Assembly: GCA_027324255.1 (NCBI GenBank)
Contig: DAHVTI010000371.1
Coordinates: 1 to 39,359, forward strand
Source: Bryobacterales bacterium
GTDB lineage: Bacteria > Acidobacteriota > Terriglobia > Bryobacterales > Bryobacteraceae
Length of the DNA: 39,359 nt
Direction: 5' to 3'
The translations under genes and the position numbers were made by a program. A model generated the notes under the pieces. It searched no databases and had not been told where the DNA came from. It saw only the letters and a list, made by a program, of their open reading frames with translations. This document shows, one piece after another, positions 24,677-33,832 of the stretch (position 1 is the first letter of the stretch; the number at the start of each line of letters is the position of its first letter).

Positions 24677-25765
24677 GTGAACGATCTACTGCTGATCAGG
24701 GCGCTCTTCGTGCTCATCCTGACGGCGGCCGCCTATTTCCTTCAACCGTTCGGCCTGACCTCGCCGCTTGCAGCCGGTACCGGCATCATTCTCGGACTTC
24801 TCATCGTGGTTTTTGAAGTCCGGCTCAAGCAGGTTAGCCTGAAGCGGTTGATTGGAGCGGCTGTCGGCAGTGTTCTGGGCATCGTCGGCGCCTTTCTGAT
24901 TGCCCTCGTCATCGCCTGGGCCATGCCCGGCGCGCGGGGCACTGTTTCATTTCTGCAACTGCTGATTCTGCTCGTGATGAGCTACGTCGGACTCATTGTC
25001 GGCGCCACCAAGGGCGACATGCTCAACCTCTCCGCCCTCGGCGGCCTGTTCGGCGGCGAAAAGGCGTCCAAGCAATCCTTCAAGATCCTCGACACCAGCG
25101 TCATCATCGACGGCCGCATCGCCGACATCGCCGAAACCGGCTTCCTCGACGGCACGCTGGTCATTCCGCAGTTCGTGCTGCGCGAGCTGCAACTGGTGGC
25201 CGATTCGGCCGACTCGATGAAGCGCAACCGCGGCCGCCGCGGCCTCGACGTGCTGCAGCGCGTCCAGAAGATGGTCAACCTCAACGTCCAGATCCTGGAG
25301 GACGACTTCCCCCAAGTCCGCGAGGTGGACCTGAAGCTGATCGAGCTGGCGAAGGTCTACGACTGCAAGGTGATCACCAACGACTTCAACCTCAACAAAG
25401 TGGCGCAACTGCACGGCGTGGAGGTGCTCAACATCAACGAGCTGGCCAACGCGCTGAAGCCCATCGTGCTGCCCGGCGAGACCATGCGCGTGTTCATCCT
25501 GAAGGAGGGCAAGGAGTTCAACCAAGGCGTCGCCTACCTCGACGACGGCACCATGGTGGTGGTCGACAACGCCAAGCGGCTCATCTCGAAAACCATCGAT
25601 ATCTCCGTCACCAGCGTGCTTCAGACCCAGGCCGGCAAGATGATTTTCGGCCGCTTCGACGAGCGCGTTCACCACATCTACGACAAGCCTCAGGGCGCCG
25701 AACGCGCCAAGGCCGCCGAGCCCGTCCCGGACAAGTCGGCCTTGCCGAGCCAGCCGCCTCATTGA
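24677..25765 (+). CDS. PIN-TRAM membrane protein of the YacL type
   Basis: The 362-residue protein has four N-terminal membrane helices (for example [19 protein letters not shown] and [15 protein letters not shown]), a cytoplasmic PIN nuclease domain starting at [19 protein letters not shown], and a C-terminal TRAM domain near residues 280-335. PIN acidic residues are visible in [22 protein letters not shown] and VITNDFN. In Bacillus and relatives the homologue YacL precedes ispD-ispF, as here. A role in RNA cleavage is assumed from the domain, not shown. The GTG start has an excellent AGGAAGGAG ribosome binding site 6 nt upstream. It is 42 nt ahead of ispD. Confidence 0.92.
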   Translation: MNDLLLIRALFVLILTAAAYFLQPFGLTSPLAAGTGIILGLLIVVFEVRLKQVSLKRLIGAAVGSVLGIVGAFLIALVIAWAMPGARGTVSFLQLLILLVMSYVGLIVGATKGDMLNLSALGGLFGGEKASKQSFKILDTSVIIDGRIADIAETGFLDGTLVIPQFVLRELQLVADSADSMKRNRGRRGLDVLQRVQKMVNLNVQILEDDFPQVREVDLKLIELAKVYDCKVITNDFNLNKVAQLHGVEVLNINELANALKPIVLPGETMRVFILKEGKEFNQGVAYLDDGTMVVVDNAKRLISKTIDISVTSVLQTQAGKMIFGRFDERVHHIYDKPQGAERAKAAEPVPDKSALPSQPPH

Positions 25766-25807
25766 GAAGCTAGTAGCGGGTACCTCCACCGCCGGAAGCC
25801 AGACGCC

Positions 25808-26530
25808 ATGAAAGTCTCCGTGATTCTCCCCGCCGCCGGGCTCGGCACGCGCATGAAAGGCGCAGCCGCCGAGAGCACCGGAACCAGCCGGAAGCAGTTC
25901 ATGCTGCTCGAGGGCGTGCCGATCCTCGTGCACACCGTCCGCAAGTTCGTCGCCTGCCAGCATGTTTCGGAAGTCGTCGTCGCGCTGCGCGCCGAAGACC
26001 TGGACTGGGTGAAAGAGTTGCTCGCCCACGAGCACTTCCAGAAGCCCGTGCGCTGCGTCGAAGGCGGCGACACCCGGCAGCACTCGGTGGAGAATGCGCT
26101 GGCGTCGCTGGCGCCCGACGTCGAGATCGTGGCCGTGCACGACGCGGTGCGCCCCTTCGTGGACGCCGAGACCATCTCGGCCGTCATCCTGCAGGCGGCC
26201 CACAGCGGCGCGGCGATTGTCGGCATCGTGCCGGTGGACACCGTGAAGCAGGTGCAGCGCCACGTGGTCCGCGGCACGCTGAACCGCGACCGCCTGGTGC
26301 TGGCGCAGACCCCGCAGGTATTCCGCGCCGGCCTGATCCGGGAGGCCTTCCAGAAGGCCCGCGAGGACGGCTTCGTCGGCACCGACGAGTCCAGCCTGGT
26401 GGAGCGGCTGGAGCAGGTGGAGGTCACCGTGGTGACCGGCAGCGACCGCAACATCAAGATCACGCGGCCCTCCGACATCGACCTCGCTGAGCTCTTTCTG
26501 GCCGAGGAAAAAGAAAAGGTGGCCGGCTGA
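25808..26530 (+). CDS. ispD: 2-C-methyl-D-erythritol 4-phosphate cytidylyltransferase
   Basis: IspD joins CTP to 2-C-methylerythritol 4-phosphate in the non-mevalonate isoprenoid pathway. The 240-residue protein has the nucleotide-binding start [13 protein letters not shown], the [13 protein letters not shown] segment, VHDAVRPFV, and the late [10 protein letters not shown] motif that contributes to the active site. An insert of a few residues ([13 protein letters not shown]) follows the first motif but the catalytic Lys is retained. GGAAG lies 9 nt before the ATG. The stop overlaps the ispF start by one base (TGATG), so the two enzymes are made together. Confidence 0.95.
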   Translation: MKVSVILPAAGLGTRMKGAAAESTGTSRKQFMLLEGVPILVHTVRKFVACQHVSEVVVALRAEDLDWVKELLAHEHFQKPVRCVEGGDTRQHSVENALASLAPDVEIVAVHDAVRPFVDAETISAVILQAAHSGAAIVGIVPVDTVKQVQRHVVRGTLNRDRLVLAQTPQVFRAGLIREAFQKAREDGFVGTDESSLVERLEQVEVTVVTGSDRNIKITRPSDIDLAELFLAEEKEKVAG

Positions 26531-27009
26531 TGGACATCCGCACCGGGCTGGGCTGGGACAACCACCGCCTGGCCGCCGGCCGGCCGCTGATCCTGGGCGG
26601 CGTGACGGTGCCTTGCGAGTTCGGCCTCGACGGGCACTCCGACGCCGACGTCCTCTCTCACGCCGTTACCGACGCCCTGCTGGGCGCGCTCGCCCTGGGC
26701 GACATCGGCATGCACTTCCCGGACACCGACCCGCGCTGGAAGGGCTGCGATTCGCTGCTCTTCCTGCGCCACGCCGTCTCGCTGGTGAGGAAGCAGGGCT
26801 ACGCGATCAGCAACGTCGATGCCACCGTCATCCTGCAACGCCCCAAGCTGAAGGACTACCGGCAGGCGATCCGCGAAAGCCTCGCCGCGGCGCTCGGCCT
26901 CGGCGTGGACCGCGTGTCGGTGAAGTTCAAGACGGCGGAAAAAGTGGGCCCGGTGGGGGAAGGGAAGTCGGGCGAGGCACAGGCGGCGGTGCTGCTGGTC
27001 CGTCCCTGA
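26530..27009 (+). CDS. ispF: 2-C-methyl-D-erythritol 2,4-cyclodiphosphate synthase
   Basis: IspF cyclises the CDP-methylerythritol phosphate intermediate and is normally a homotrimer with a metal at each active site. The 159-residue length fits. The metal motif usually written DVH appears as DNH in GLGWDNHRL; both metal ligands are kept. [22 protein letters not shown] provides the third His, and [15 protein letters not shown] is the flexible substrate loop. The C-terminal TTE-type motif is altered to KFKTAEKVG. It starts at the base where ispD ends. Two steps of the pathway are thus encoded side by side; the others are outside the window. Confidence 0.95.
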   Translation: MDIRTGLGWDNHRLAAGRPLILGGVTVPCEFGLDGHSDADVLSHAVTDALLGALALGDIGMHFPDTDPRWKGCDSLLFLRHAVSLVRKQGYAISNVDATVILQRPKLKDYRQAIRESLAAALGLGVDRVSVKFKTAEKVGPVGEGKSGEAQAAVLLVRP

Positions 27010-27045
27010 AGTTGATAGACTTGGCCACAGCCCAGTGGAGGACGC

Positions 27046-27936
27046 ATGCGCGTAGTTTGCCTCTGTTGTCTGGCGCGGTGCCTGCTGCCCGCGCAGGGGC
27101 CGCCCCAGCCCATCACCGCGCCCGGCGCCGTCTCCTTCCACGAAGGCGGGGTCTTCATCAGCACCCTCAGCGAGCAGATGGCCGGCCGTCCGGTGTTGAT
27201 GCAGGGCGGTGAAATCGGCACGCGGGACGATGGCTTCGTCGAAGTGCTGCTCACGCCCGGCACCCTGGCGTGGCTCGCTCCGGCCAGCCAGATCCTGCTC
27301 GAATCGTCGGCGCCGGATGAGACGATTCTGGTTCTGCAGAAAGGCGCCCTGCTGGCGGAGGCGCTGCCGGTGGCCGGCACAGATCCGGCGGTGTTCGTCT
27401 GGGAGGGCCGGCGCATCACCCTGCGCCCCGGCACCCTGGCGCGGATCGACGGCCTGTACGGGCTGCTGCGCGTGCTGAAGGGCGCGGCCTCAGTGGAGGA
27501 GAAGAGCCGCACAGTAAACGTCGCGGCCGGCATGGAACTGGCTTTCGCTACAGGCAGCGCGCCCACGAAAGCGGCGCGCCGGCGGGACCCGCTCCAAAAA
27601 CGCTGCCGCGAACGGGCCGAACGGATGTCGGCGGCCAACGCGGCGGGTGCGCGCTGGGTTTTCAAAACCCGCACGCCGTGGCCGCGCGATGCCTGGCTGT
27701 GGGTGGAGGACCTCGGCGAGTTCACCTTTATACCCGCGGCGGGCCGCATTCAGAGCGCGCTCGGGCCGAAATTCTGGAGCCCGTCTACCGTGCACTCGGC
27801 CGGCGGACCTGCCTATGATTCCACCGCCGAACAGATGAGGGAGGCCGGCATGGGGCGAACTACCGCCCTGCCTCAGACCTCCGGGCCTCGTCCGCCGGCT
27901 CCGCCGCCTCCGCCTCCCGCGGCTGGCAAGAAGTAG
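27046..27936 (+). CDS. Secreted FecR-like protein, unknown function
   Basis: The 296-residue protein starts with a short secretion-like segment (MRVVCLCCLARCLLPAQG). Residues about 25-170 are beta-rich with pattern EVLLTPGTLAWLAPAS, ITLRPGTLARIDG and LLRVLKGAASVEEKS, similar to the FecR beta domain. A basic stretch (RRRDPLQKRCRERAERM) follows, then a Pro-rich tail (RPPAPPPPPPAAGKK). GGAGG lies 4 nt before the ATG. No sigma factor gene is nearby, so a FecR signalling role is doubtful; many acidobacterial proteins carry this fold alone. It follows ispF by 36 nt and may share its transcript. Confidence 0.6.
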   Translation: MRVVCLCCLARCLLPAQGPPQPITAPGAVSFHEGGVFISTLSEQMAGRPVLMQGGEIGTRDDGFVEVLLTPGTLAWLAPASQILLESSAPDETILVLQKGALLAEALPVAGTDPAVFVWEGRRITLRPGTLARIDGLYGLLRVLKGAASVEEKSRTVNVAAGMELAFATGSAPTKAARRRDPLQKRCRERAERMSAANAAGARWVFKTRTPWPRDAWLWVEDLGEFTFIPAAGRIQSALGPKFWSPSTVHSAGGPAYDSTAEQMREAGMGRTTALPQTSGPRPPAPPPPPPAAGKK

Positions 27937-27953
27937 GTCCCGGAGTTTTCCGG

Positions 27954-28305
27954 TCAGCGCGAACGCACCGGCAGCGAGGGCGGTTGCGGCCCATCCTGGC
28001 GCAGCAGCGGGGAGGCTTCCTGCCCTTTGTCCGTGGTGGGCGGCGGGGGGAACGTCGCCCTGCCGCGGAGGGTTGGGCGGCAGATCTGCTCCGCAGAGGT
28101 GGAACTCGCCGCGGCCGCCGGCGGAGGCCCTGGAGCCATCGCCGCGCAGCGCCTCCACCCGGTCGGCGTTGGCGAGCACGACGTATGTCCAACCGTCCCG
28201 GAACAGCGTCCACGTGGAAGTGGCGACCCGCAGCGCGCAGCACGGAACGCGCGGTTTCGTGCCGCGGGCGGCGCGTCCCCCCCGCAGGCAGGGCGGCTGA
28301 AAAAA
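27954..28305 (-). pseudogene. Possible frameshifted remnant; otherwise gene-less stretch 27937-28330
   Basis: No intact gene is visible in this stretch of nearly 400 bases. On the minus strand one frame, open from 28305, reads protein-like at first (TSTWTLFRDGWTYVVLANAD). Another frame takes over downstream and ends naturally at 27954 (TTDKGQEASPLLRQDG). Joined at about 28050-28150 they would make one product of about 110 residues, perhaps a frameshifted gene or a sequencing slip in a run such as the G6 near 28045. No start codon with a ribosome binding site is seen. It would lie directly downstream of folK. This is tentative. Confidence 0.25.
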
Positions 28306-28330
28306 TCAGGGCGGAACCGCGACTTGCCGC

Positions 28331-28831
28331 TCAGCCGGGCCATGCGGAAGACGGGCGGTACAGTTCCACCGCCGCGGGGTCCTCTAGGTGTTCCAGCAAC
28401 TCCCGCGCGGTGCGGCCCAGCAGCGGGTGGCGCAGCGCGGGGGCCAGGTCGCAGAGCGGCGCCAGCACGAAGCGGCGCAGGTGCAGGCGCGGGTGCGGGA
28501 CCTCCAGGTCCGGTGCCGCCAGCACCGTCTCGTTCCAGAAGAGCAGGTCCAGGTCCAGGGTTCGCGGCCCGTCGCGCCGCACTCTCACGCGTCCGGCCGC
28601 CAGTTCGATGGCCTGCAATTCGCGCAGGAATTCGCCGGCCGCCAGCGCTGTCCGCACGTACGCCACCGCGTTCAGGAACGGGCCTTGCTCCAGAAAACCC
28701 ACAGGTTCGGTTTCGTACAGCGGGGAGACCCCGCCGATTTCGCCGAGAGCCGCCAGGCCGCGCAAAGCGGCGCGCAGGTGCGCCTCGCGGTCGCCTACGT
28801 TCGAGCCCAGGCCCACCCACGCTTCCGTCAT
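28331..28831 (-). CDS. folK: 6-hydroxymethyl-7,8-dihydropterin pyrophosphokinase
   Basis: FolK transfers pyrophosphate from ATP to hydroxymethyl-dihydropterin before FolP acts. The 166-residue protein begins MTEAWVGLGSNVGDRE, the standard pterin/ATP N-terminus. It contains SPLYETEPVGFLEQGPFLNAV and the metal and ATP motif RDGPRTLDLDLLFW, followed by VPHPRLHLRRFVLAPL. I use ATG 28831, which overlaps the folB stop (ATGA), not the track start 11 codons earlier. All catalytic segments are intact. It is the last clear gene of the folP-folB-folK operon. Confidence 0.95.
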   Translation of the reverse strand: MTEAWVGLGSNVGDREAHLRAALRGLAALGEIGGVSPLYETEPVGFLEQGPFLNAVAYVRTALAAGEFLRELQAIELAAGRVRVRRDGPRTLDLDLLFWNETVLAAPDLEVPHPRLHLRRFVLAPLCDLAPALRHPLLGRTARELLEHLEDPAAVELYRPSSAWPG

Positions 28832-29187
28832 GGCCGCCTGCGGGTGATCTCGACGCCGGCCCACTCCACGCCCCGGTCGCGCAATGCGGCCGGTTTCCGG
28901 ATGAGCACGCGCACGGACTCCACCGGGTGCCGTTCGAGCACGGCTCGCGCGACGCCGTCCGCCATCGCTTCCACCAGCGAGTACGGCCGCGCCGTAGCCG
29001 CTCGCCGCGCCGCTTCGTGGATGCTCGAGTAGTCCACCGTGTCGGCGAAGTGATCGGTGGCCGCGGCGCGGCTGACGTCGAACTCCACCTCGATGTCGAG
29101 GACTACTTCCTGCGCGATGCTCCGTTCGTGCGGGGGCACGCCTATATGGACGGAAAAACGCGCGCCGCTGACGATGATCCTGTCCAT
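28828..29187 (-). CDS. folB: Dihydroneopterin aldolase
   Basis: FolB cleaves dihydroneopterin to hydroxymethyl-dihydropterin and glycolaldehyde. The 119-residue length is typical. It has DRIIVSGARFSVHIGVPPHE (catalytic Glu in the loop), the DTVDYSSIHEAARR substrate segment, and SLVEAMADGVARAVL. The conserved late Lys is present in VLIRKPAAL. The start is ATG 29187, with AAGGAG 6 nt upstream, not the longer track start. This ATG shares one base with the folP stop, and the gene's own stop overlaps folK. Confidence 0.94.
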   Translation of the reverse strand: MDRIIVSGARFSVHIGVPPHERSIAQEVVLDIEVEFDVSRAAATDHFADTVDYSSIHEAARRAATARPYSLVEAMADGVARAVLERHPVESVRVLIRKPAALRDRGVEWAGVEITRRRP

Positions 29188-29975
29188 CACGATCTCCTTA
29201 CGGCCTCCAGCACAGACAGCGCCTTGCGGCACGGACCCACATCGTGCACGCGTACGACGGAGGCGCCGTGCATCGCTCCGATGACGGCCGCGGCGAGTGT
29301 CCCCTCCAGCCGTTCGCCGGGCTTCTCCATGCCGGGCAGCGTGCCGAGGAACGACTTGCGCGACGGCCCGATGAGGATCGGGCAGCCCAGTTCCTCAAAC
29401 TCCCGCAGCCGGCGCAGGATCTCGAAGCTGTGCGCCGCGGTTTTCGCAAAGCCGATGCCGGGATCGACGAAAATCTCGGCGATGCCCGCTTCACGCGCCA
29501 GCCGGACCTTTTCCGCCAGCTCTGCTTTCACCTCGGCCACCACGTCCCCGTAGTTCGCCTCTTGCCGCATGGTGCGCGGCGTGCCCCGCATGTGCATGAC
29601 GACGACGCCCGCCCCGTGGTGCGCGGCGGCCTCCGCCATGCGCGGATCGCGCAGCCCCGTGATGTCGTTCACCAGGCTGGCTCCGGCCCGGAGGCACGCC
29701 GCCGCCACCGCCGGCTTCATGGTGTCGATGGAGATGCGCGCCAGTCCGTCCTCGGCCAAGGCCTCCACCAGCGGCAGGACGCGCCGCAGTTCGATCTCTT
29801 CCGGCACTGGTTCCGCCCCGGGGCGCGTGCTCTCGCCGCCGATGTCCAGGAAGTCGGCGCCTTCCGAAATCAGGCGCCGCGCGGCGTCCAGCGCCGCTTC
29901 GAGCGTCGGAAACAGCCCCCCGTCGGAAAAGGAGTCGGGCGTCATGTTCAGCACGCCCATCAATAGCGTTCGCAT
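29187..29975 (-). CDS. folP: Dihydropteroate synthase
   Basis: FolP condenses p-aminobenzoate with hydroxymethyl-dihydropterin pyrophosphate, the step blocked by sulfonamides. All family signatures are present over 262 residues: MGVLNMTPDSFSDGG, DIGGESTRPGAEPV, SIDTMKPAVA, LVNDITGL, VVMHMRGTP, VDPGIGFAK and the anion-binding ILIGPSRKSFLG. The TIM-barrel spacing looks normal. It is the first gene of a tight minus-strand operon in which folP, folB and folK overlap by 1 and 4 bases. The ATG lies 8 nt after a TAAGAT box and has no strong ribosome binding site. It is divergent from the kinase gene at 30045. Confidence 0.96.
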   Translation of the reverse strand: MRTLLMGVLNMTPDSFSDGGLFPTLEAALDAARRLISEGADFLDIGGESTRPGAEPVPEEIELRRVLPLVEALAEDGLARISIDTMKPAVAAACLRAGASLVNDITGLRDPRMAEAAAHHGAGVVVMHMRGTPRTMRQEANYGDVVAEVKAELAEKVRLAREAGIAEIFVDPGIGFAKTAAHSFEILRRLREFEELGCPILIGPSRKSFLGTLPGMEKPGERLEGTLAAAVIGAMHGASVVRVHDVGPCRKALSVLEAVRRS

Positions 29976-29983
29976 CCACTCTC

Positions 29984-29989
29984 ATCTTA
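29984..29989 (-). promoter_or_regulatory. Putative -10 box for the fol operon (TAAGAT-N8-ATG)
   Basis: On the minus strand TAAGAT (four of six to TATAAT) lies 8 nt before the folP ATG, leaving at most a few bases of leader. No -35 is clear. Confidence 0.3.
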
Positions 29990-30027
29990 TGCCCGGATTC
30001 CTTCAACAGGCCGTGACAGGCGCCGGG

Positions 30028-30033
30028 TATAAT
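30028..30033 (+). promoter_or_regulatory. Perfect -10 box before the glucuronokinase-like gene
   Basis: TATAAT (six of six) lies 11 nt before ATG 30045, so transcription should begin near 30040 and give a leader of about 5 nt. No Shine-Dalgarno exists. GTGACA (30013-30018) resembles a -35 but is only 9 bp away, too close to work with this box. Confidence 0.5.
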
Positions 30034-30044
30034 GACAGCTTGGC

Positions 30045-31040
30045 ATGGTGAAAACCAAGGCATTCGCGCGCGCGGGGCTGATTGGAAATCCTTCCGATGG
30101 CTACTTCGGGAAGACAATTTCTCTTGTCGTCCGCAACTACTGCGCAGAGGTCACGCTCTACGAGTCGCCGCGCATCAATATCGTCGCCGGGCACCGCGAC
30201 CGGCTGAGTTTTTCCAGCTATGCCGAATTCCTGGAAGATGTGAGCCTGAACGGCTATTACGGGGGCGTGCGCCTGATCAAGGCGGCCATCAAGAAATTCA
30301 GCGACTGGTGCTCGCGCCAGGGCATCCCCCTCGACCGCAATTTCACCATCGAATACGAAACGGATGTCCCTGTGCGCGTCGGACTGGCCGGCTCCAGCGC
30401 CATCGTCACCTCCACCATCCGCGCCCTGATGGAGTTTTTCGGCGTCCAGATCCCCAAGGCTGTCCTGCCGAACCTGATCCTCTCGGTGGAACTGGAGGAG
30501 CTCAGCATTGGCGCGGGGCTGCAGGACCGCGTCATCCAGGTCTACGAAGGGGTCGTGTTCATGGACTTCGACAAGGCGCGCATGGACCGCGACGGGCACG
30601 GCCTGTACGAGCCCATCGATCCCGCGCTGCTGCCGCCCCTCTTCGTCGCCTACCACGACAACCTGGCCGAGGGCACCGAACTGTTCCACAATGACCTGCG
30701 CAGCCGCTACAACCGCGGCGAGCCGGCCGTGATGGACGCCATCCGCCGCTGGGCGGCCATGGCGGAGCAGGTGCGCGGCATGCTGCTGGCGGGCCAGGGC
30801 TCCGAGATCGGTCCGCTGCTGAACGAAGCGTTCGATCTTCGGGCCAGCCTCATCCGCATCAGTCCCGGCAACCTGGAGTTGATCCAGCGCGGCCGGGACC
30901 TGGGCGCCTTCACCCAGTTCTGCGGCTCCGGCGGCGCCATCATCGGCGCCTACGACGGGGATCCGGAGCGCCTGGGCCGGATCCGCGAGTCCTACGCCCA
31001 GATGGGCGCGCATCTGGTGATCCCGCAAATCCTGCCCTGA
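30045..31040 (+). CDS. GHMP kinase, glucuronokinase-like
   Basis: The 331-residue GHMP-family sugar kinase has the ATP-binding motif VRVGLAGSSAIVTSTI and a C-terminal GHMP motif FCGSGGAIIGAY. From memory it aligns throughout with plant glucuronokinase: RAGLIGNPSDGYFGKTISL, LNGYYGGVRL, LPNLILSVELEELSIGAGLQD and QVYEGVVFMDF all have close counterparts there. That enzyme makes glucuronate 1-phosphate from glucuronate and ATP. The adjacent galU (12 nt downstream) would supply the UDP-transfer step. Heptose or other sugar kinases of the GHMP group are alternatives, but the NPSD-YFG segment argues for the glucuronokinase branch. Transcription likely starts a few bases before the ATG. Confidence 0.8.
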   Translation: MVKTKAFARAGLIGNPSDGYFGKTISLVVRNYCAEVTLYESPRINIVAGHRDRLSFSSYAEFLEDVSLNGYYGGVRLIKAAIKKFSDWCSRQGIPLDRNFTIEYETDVPVRVGLAGSSAIVTSTIRALMEFFGVQIPKAVLPNLILSVELEELSIGAGLQDRVIQVYEGVVFMDFDKARMDRDGHGLYEPIDPALLPPLFVAYHDNLAEGTELFHNDLRSRYNRGEPAVMDAIRRWAAMAEQVRGMLLAGQGSEIGPLLNEAFDLRASLIRISPGNLELIQRGRDLGAFTQFCGSGGAIIGAYDGDPERLGRIRESYAQMGAHLVIPQILP

Positions 31041-31052
31041 GGAGTTTTCCGC

Positions 31053-31934
31053 ATGCCCGTCCGCAAAGCCATCATCCCCGCCGCCGGCATGGGTACCCGC
31101 TTCCTGCCCGCCACCAAGAGCATGCCGAAGGAGATGTTGCCCATCGTCGACAAGCCGGTGCTGCAGTTCGTCATTGAAGAGGCGGTGGAAAGCGGCATCG
31201 ACGACATCCTGATCGTCACCGGGCGCGGCAAGCAGGCCATCGAAAACCACTTCGACTACAACCCCGATCTCGAGGTGTTCCTGCGCGGCGCCGGCAAGGG
31301 CGACTTGATCGACCTGGTGCGGGACATCGGCGAACGGGCGCAGATCCACTACATCCGCCAAAAGGAGCAACTCGGCCTCGGCGATGCCATCCGCCTCGGG
31401 CGCCACCACATGGGCGGCGAGCCTTTCGCCGTCCTGCTGGGCGACACCATCATCGATCCCCCCGCCGGCCAGAAGCCCGGCCTGGCCCAATTGCTGGACG
31501 CCTATGAGGAGACCCGGTCCAGCATCGTCGCCGTCCACCGCGTCCCGCCGGAGTGGGTGCACCGCTACGGCATCGTCGACGGGCAGCCCGAGGACGGCAA
31601 TCCGGACCTGCTGCGGCTGCGAAAACTGGTGGAAAAGCCGGCCGTCAACGTGGCACCTTCCAACCTCGCCATTGCCGGCCGCTACGTCTTCACCCCGGGC
31701 ATCTTCGCCTGCCTGGAAGACACCCCGCGCGGCGTGGGAGGCGAGATTCAGCTCACCGACGCCATGAACATGCTGGCGCAGGTGGAGCCGGTGTACGCGC
31801 TGGCCTGGCAGGCACGCCGCTTCGACATCGGCAATCGGGTGGAGTACGCCAAGTGTTTTGTGGAGTTTGCGCTCCGCCGCGAAGATACCGGGGCAATGCT
31901 CCGCGAGCACCTGAAGCAGCTTCTGGCTCCGTGA
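31053..31934 (+). CDS. galU: UTP-glucose-1-phosphate uridylyltransferase
   Basis: GalU makes UDP-glucose from UTP and glucose 1-phosphate, the precursor of many envelope sugars. The 293-residue protein has the nucleotidyltransferase start KAIIPAAGMGTRFLPATKSMPKE with the catalytic Lys, VTGRGKQAIENHFD, RQKEQLGLGDAI, the metal-binding LLGDTIID, and the late LVEKPAV segment. A GGAG ribosome binding site lies 8 nt before the ATG. Because it follows the glucuronokinase-like gene by 12 nt, it may also accept glucuronate 1-phosphate, though its motifs are those of ordinary GalU. That idea is inference. Confidence 0.94.
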   Translation: MPVRKAIIPAAGMGTRFLPATKSMPKEMLPIVDKPVLQFVIEEAVESGIDDILIVTGRGKQAIENHFDYNPDLEVFLRGAGKGDLIDLVRDIGERAQIHYIRQKEQLGLGDAIRLGRHHMGGEPFAVLLGDTIIDPPAGQKPGLAQLLDAYEETRSSIVAVHRVPPEWVHRYGIVDGQPEDGNPDLLRLRKLVEKPAVNVAPSNLAIAGRYVFTPGIFACLEDTPRGVGGEIQLTDAMNMLAQVEPVYALAWQARRFDIGNRVEYAKCFVEFALRREDTGAMLREHLKQLLAP

Positions 31935-31944
31935 GTCCCGCCGC

Positions 31945-31953
31945 TGCTATAAT
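31945..31953 (+). promoter_or_regulatory. Extended -10 promoter for the ffh cluster (TGCTATAAT)
   Basis: TGCTATAAT combines a perfect -10 hexamer (31948-31953) with the TGn extension, which can compensate for a missing -35; none is seen at 16-18 bp. Transcription should start near 31960, only about 25 nt after the galU stop. Confidence 0.65.
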
Positions 31954-31956
31954 GGT

Positions 31957-32079
31957 CGGTGCTGCCTGAAGGCAGCCGTGTGTCGCTACGTGTGTCCTTC
32001 TTGGGACTTCTCACAGTAGTCCGCACCCCAGACAGGTTGAGGTAGAAAGATCCGCCGCCGGCAGAGGCCGCGCGGCCAG
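31957..32079 (+). promoter_or_regulatory. Structured 5' leader of ffh (candidate cis-RNA or small RNA)
   Basis: This leader of about 120 nt does not code for protein and folds readily. GCTGCC-TGAA-GGCAGC (31961-31976) is a perfect 6-bp tetraloop hairpin. GTCC-N6-GGAC with outer TGTG/CACA gives a second hairpin (about 31991-32015). Alternatively GGACT (32004-32008) pairs with AGTCC (32018-32022). GGTGC (31958-31962) can close the domain against GCACC (32023-32027). A GGCCGCGCGGCC palindrome sits directly before the ffh ATG. I looked for the conserved SRP RNA apical motif (GGAAGGNAGCAG) and did not find it. Class unknown. Confidence 0.45.
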
Positions 32080-33438
<1,359 letters not shown>

Positions 33439-33481
33439 CGGGCGGGGCGAGGCATTGAGATCCTCAGGAGAGTAGAACGTA

Positions 33482-33751
33482 ATGCTGATGATTCGTCTGG
33501 CGCGGTTCGGCGCCAAGAAAAAGCCGACCTACCGGGTAGTGGTCATTGATAAAGACCGCGCCCGCGACTCCAAGGCCATCGAAGTGGTGGGCCACTACAA
33601 CCCCGTGGCCGATCCGGCGGTGGTCCAACTCGACCACGGCCGCCTCGAGCATTGGGTGAAGTGCGGCGCCCAGATGTCGGACACTGTCCAGCGTCTGGTG
33701 AAGGCCAATCCCGCGCCCGCCGCGGAAGCCGTGGAGGAGCCCGTAGTTTAG
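33482..33751 (+). CDS. rpsP: 30S ribosomal protein S16
   Basis: The 89-residue S16 protein binds 16S rRNA early in small-subunit assembly. IRLARFGAKKKPTYRVVVID is the family signature, followed by EVVGHYNPVADP and the helix VKCGAQMSDTVQRLV. The tail (APAAEAVEEPVV) is acidic and variable, as in many lineages. AGGAG lies 11 nt before ATG 33482; ATG 33488 (MIRLAR) is the start most like other S16 proteins and has the same upstream site. It sits 43 nt after ffh. Confidence 0.97.
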   Translation: MLMIRLARFGAKKKPTYRVVVIDKDRARDSKAIEVVGHYNPVADPAVVQLDHGRLEHWVKCGAQMSDTVQRLVKANPAPAAEAVEEPVV

Positions 33752-33832
33752 TCTCCCCTCCTGGCGTGATTCGACCCGTGTGATTATGGGTTGTTCATGT
33801 TAGGATCGGAGGCAGGACGAGAGGTCCTCGCG

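Noticed and set aside
24300-24680. 126-aa plus-strand ORF between the RRM and PIN-TRAM genes
   Set aside because: It begins inside the RRM gene in another frame and has no domain or ribosome binding site.
30003-31910. 635-aa minus-strand ORF opposite the kinase and galU genes
   Set aside because: Spans two well-identified plus-strand genes and has no family resemblance.
31957-32079. SRP (4.5S) RNA gene next to ffh
   Set aside because: The conserved apical motif GGAAGGNAGCAG is absent on both strands, so only a structured leader is claimed.
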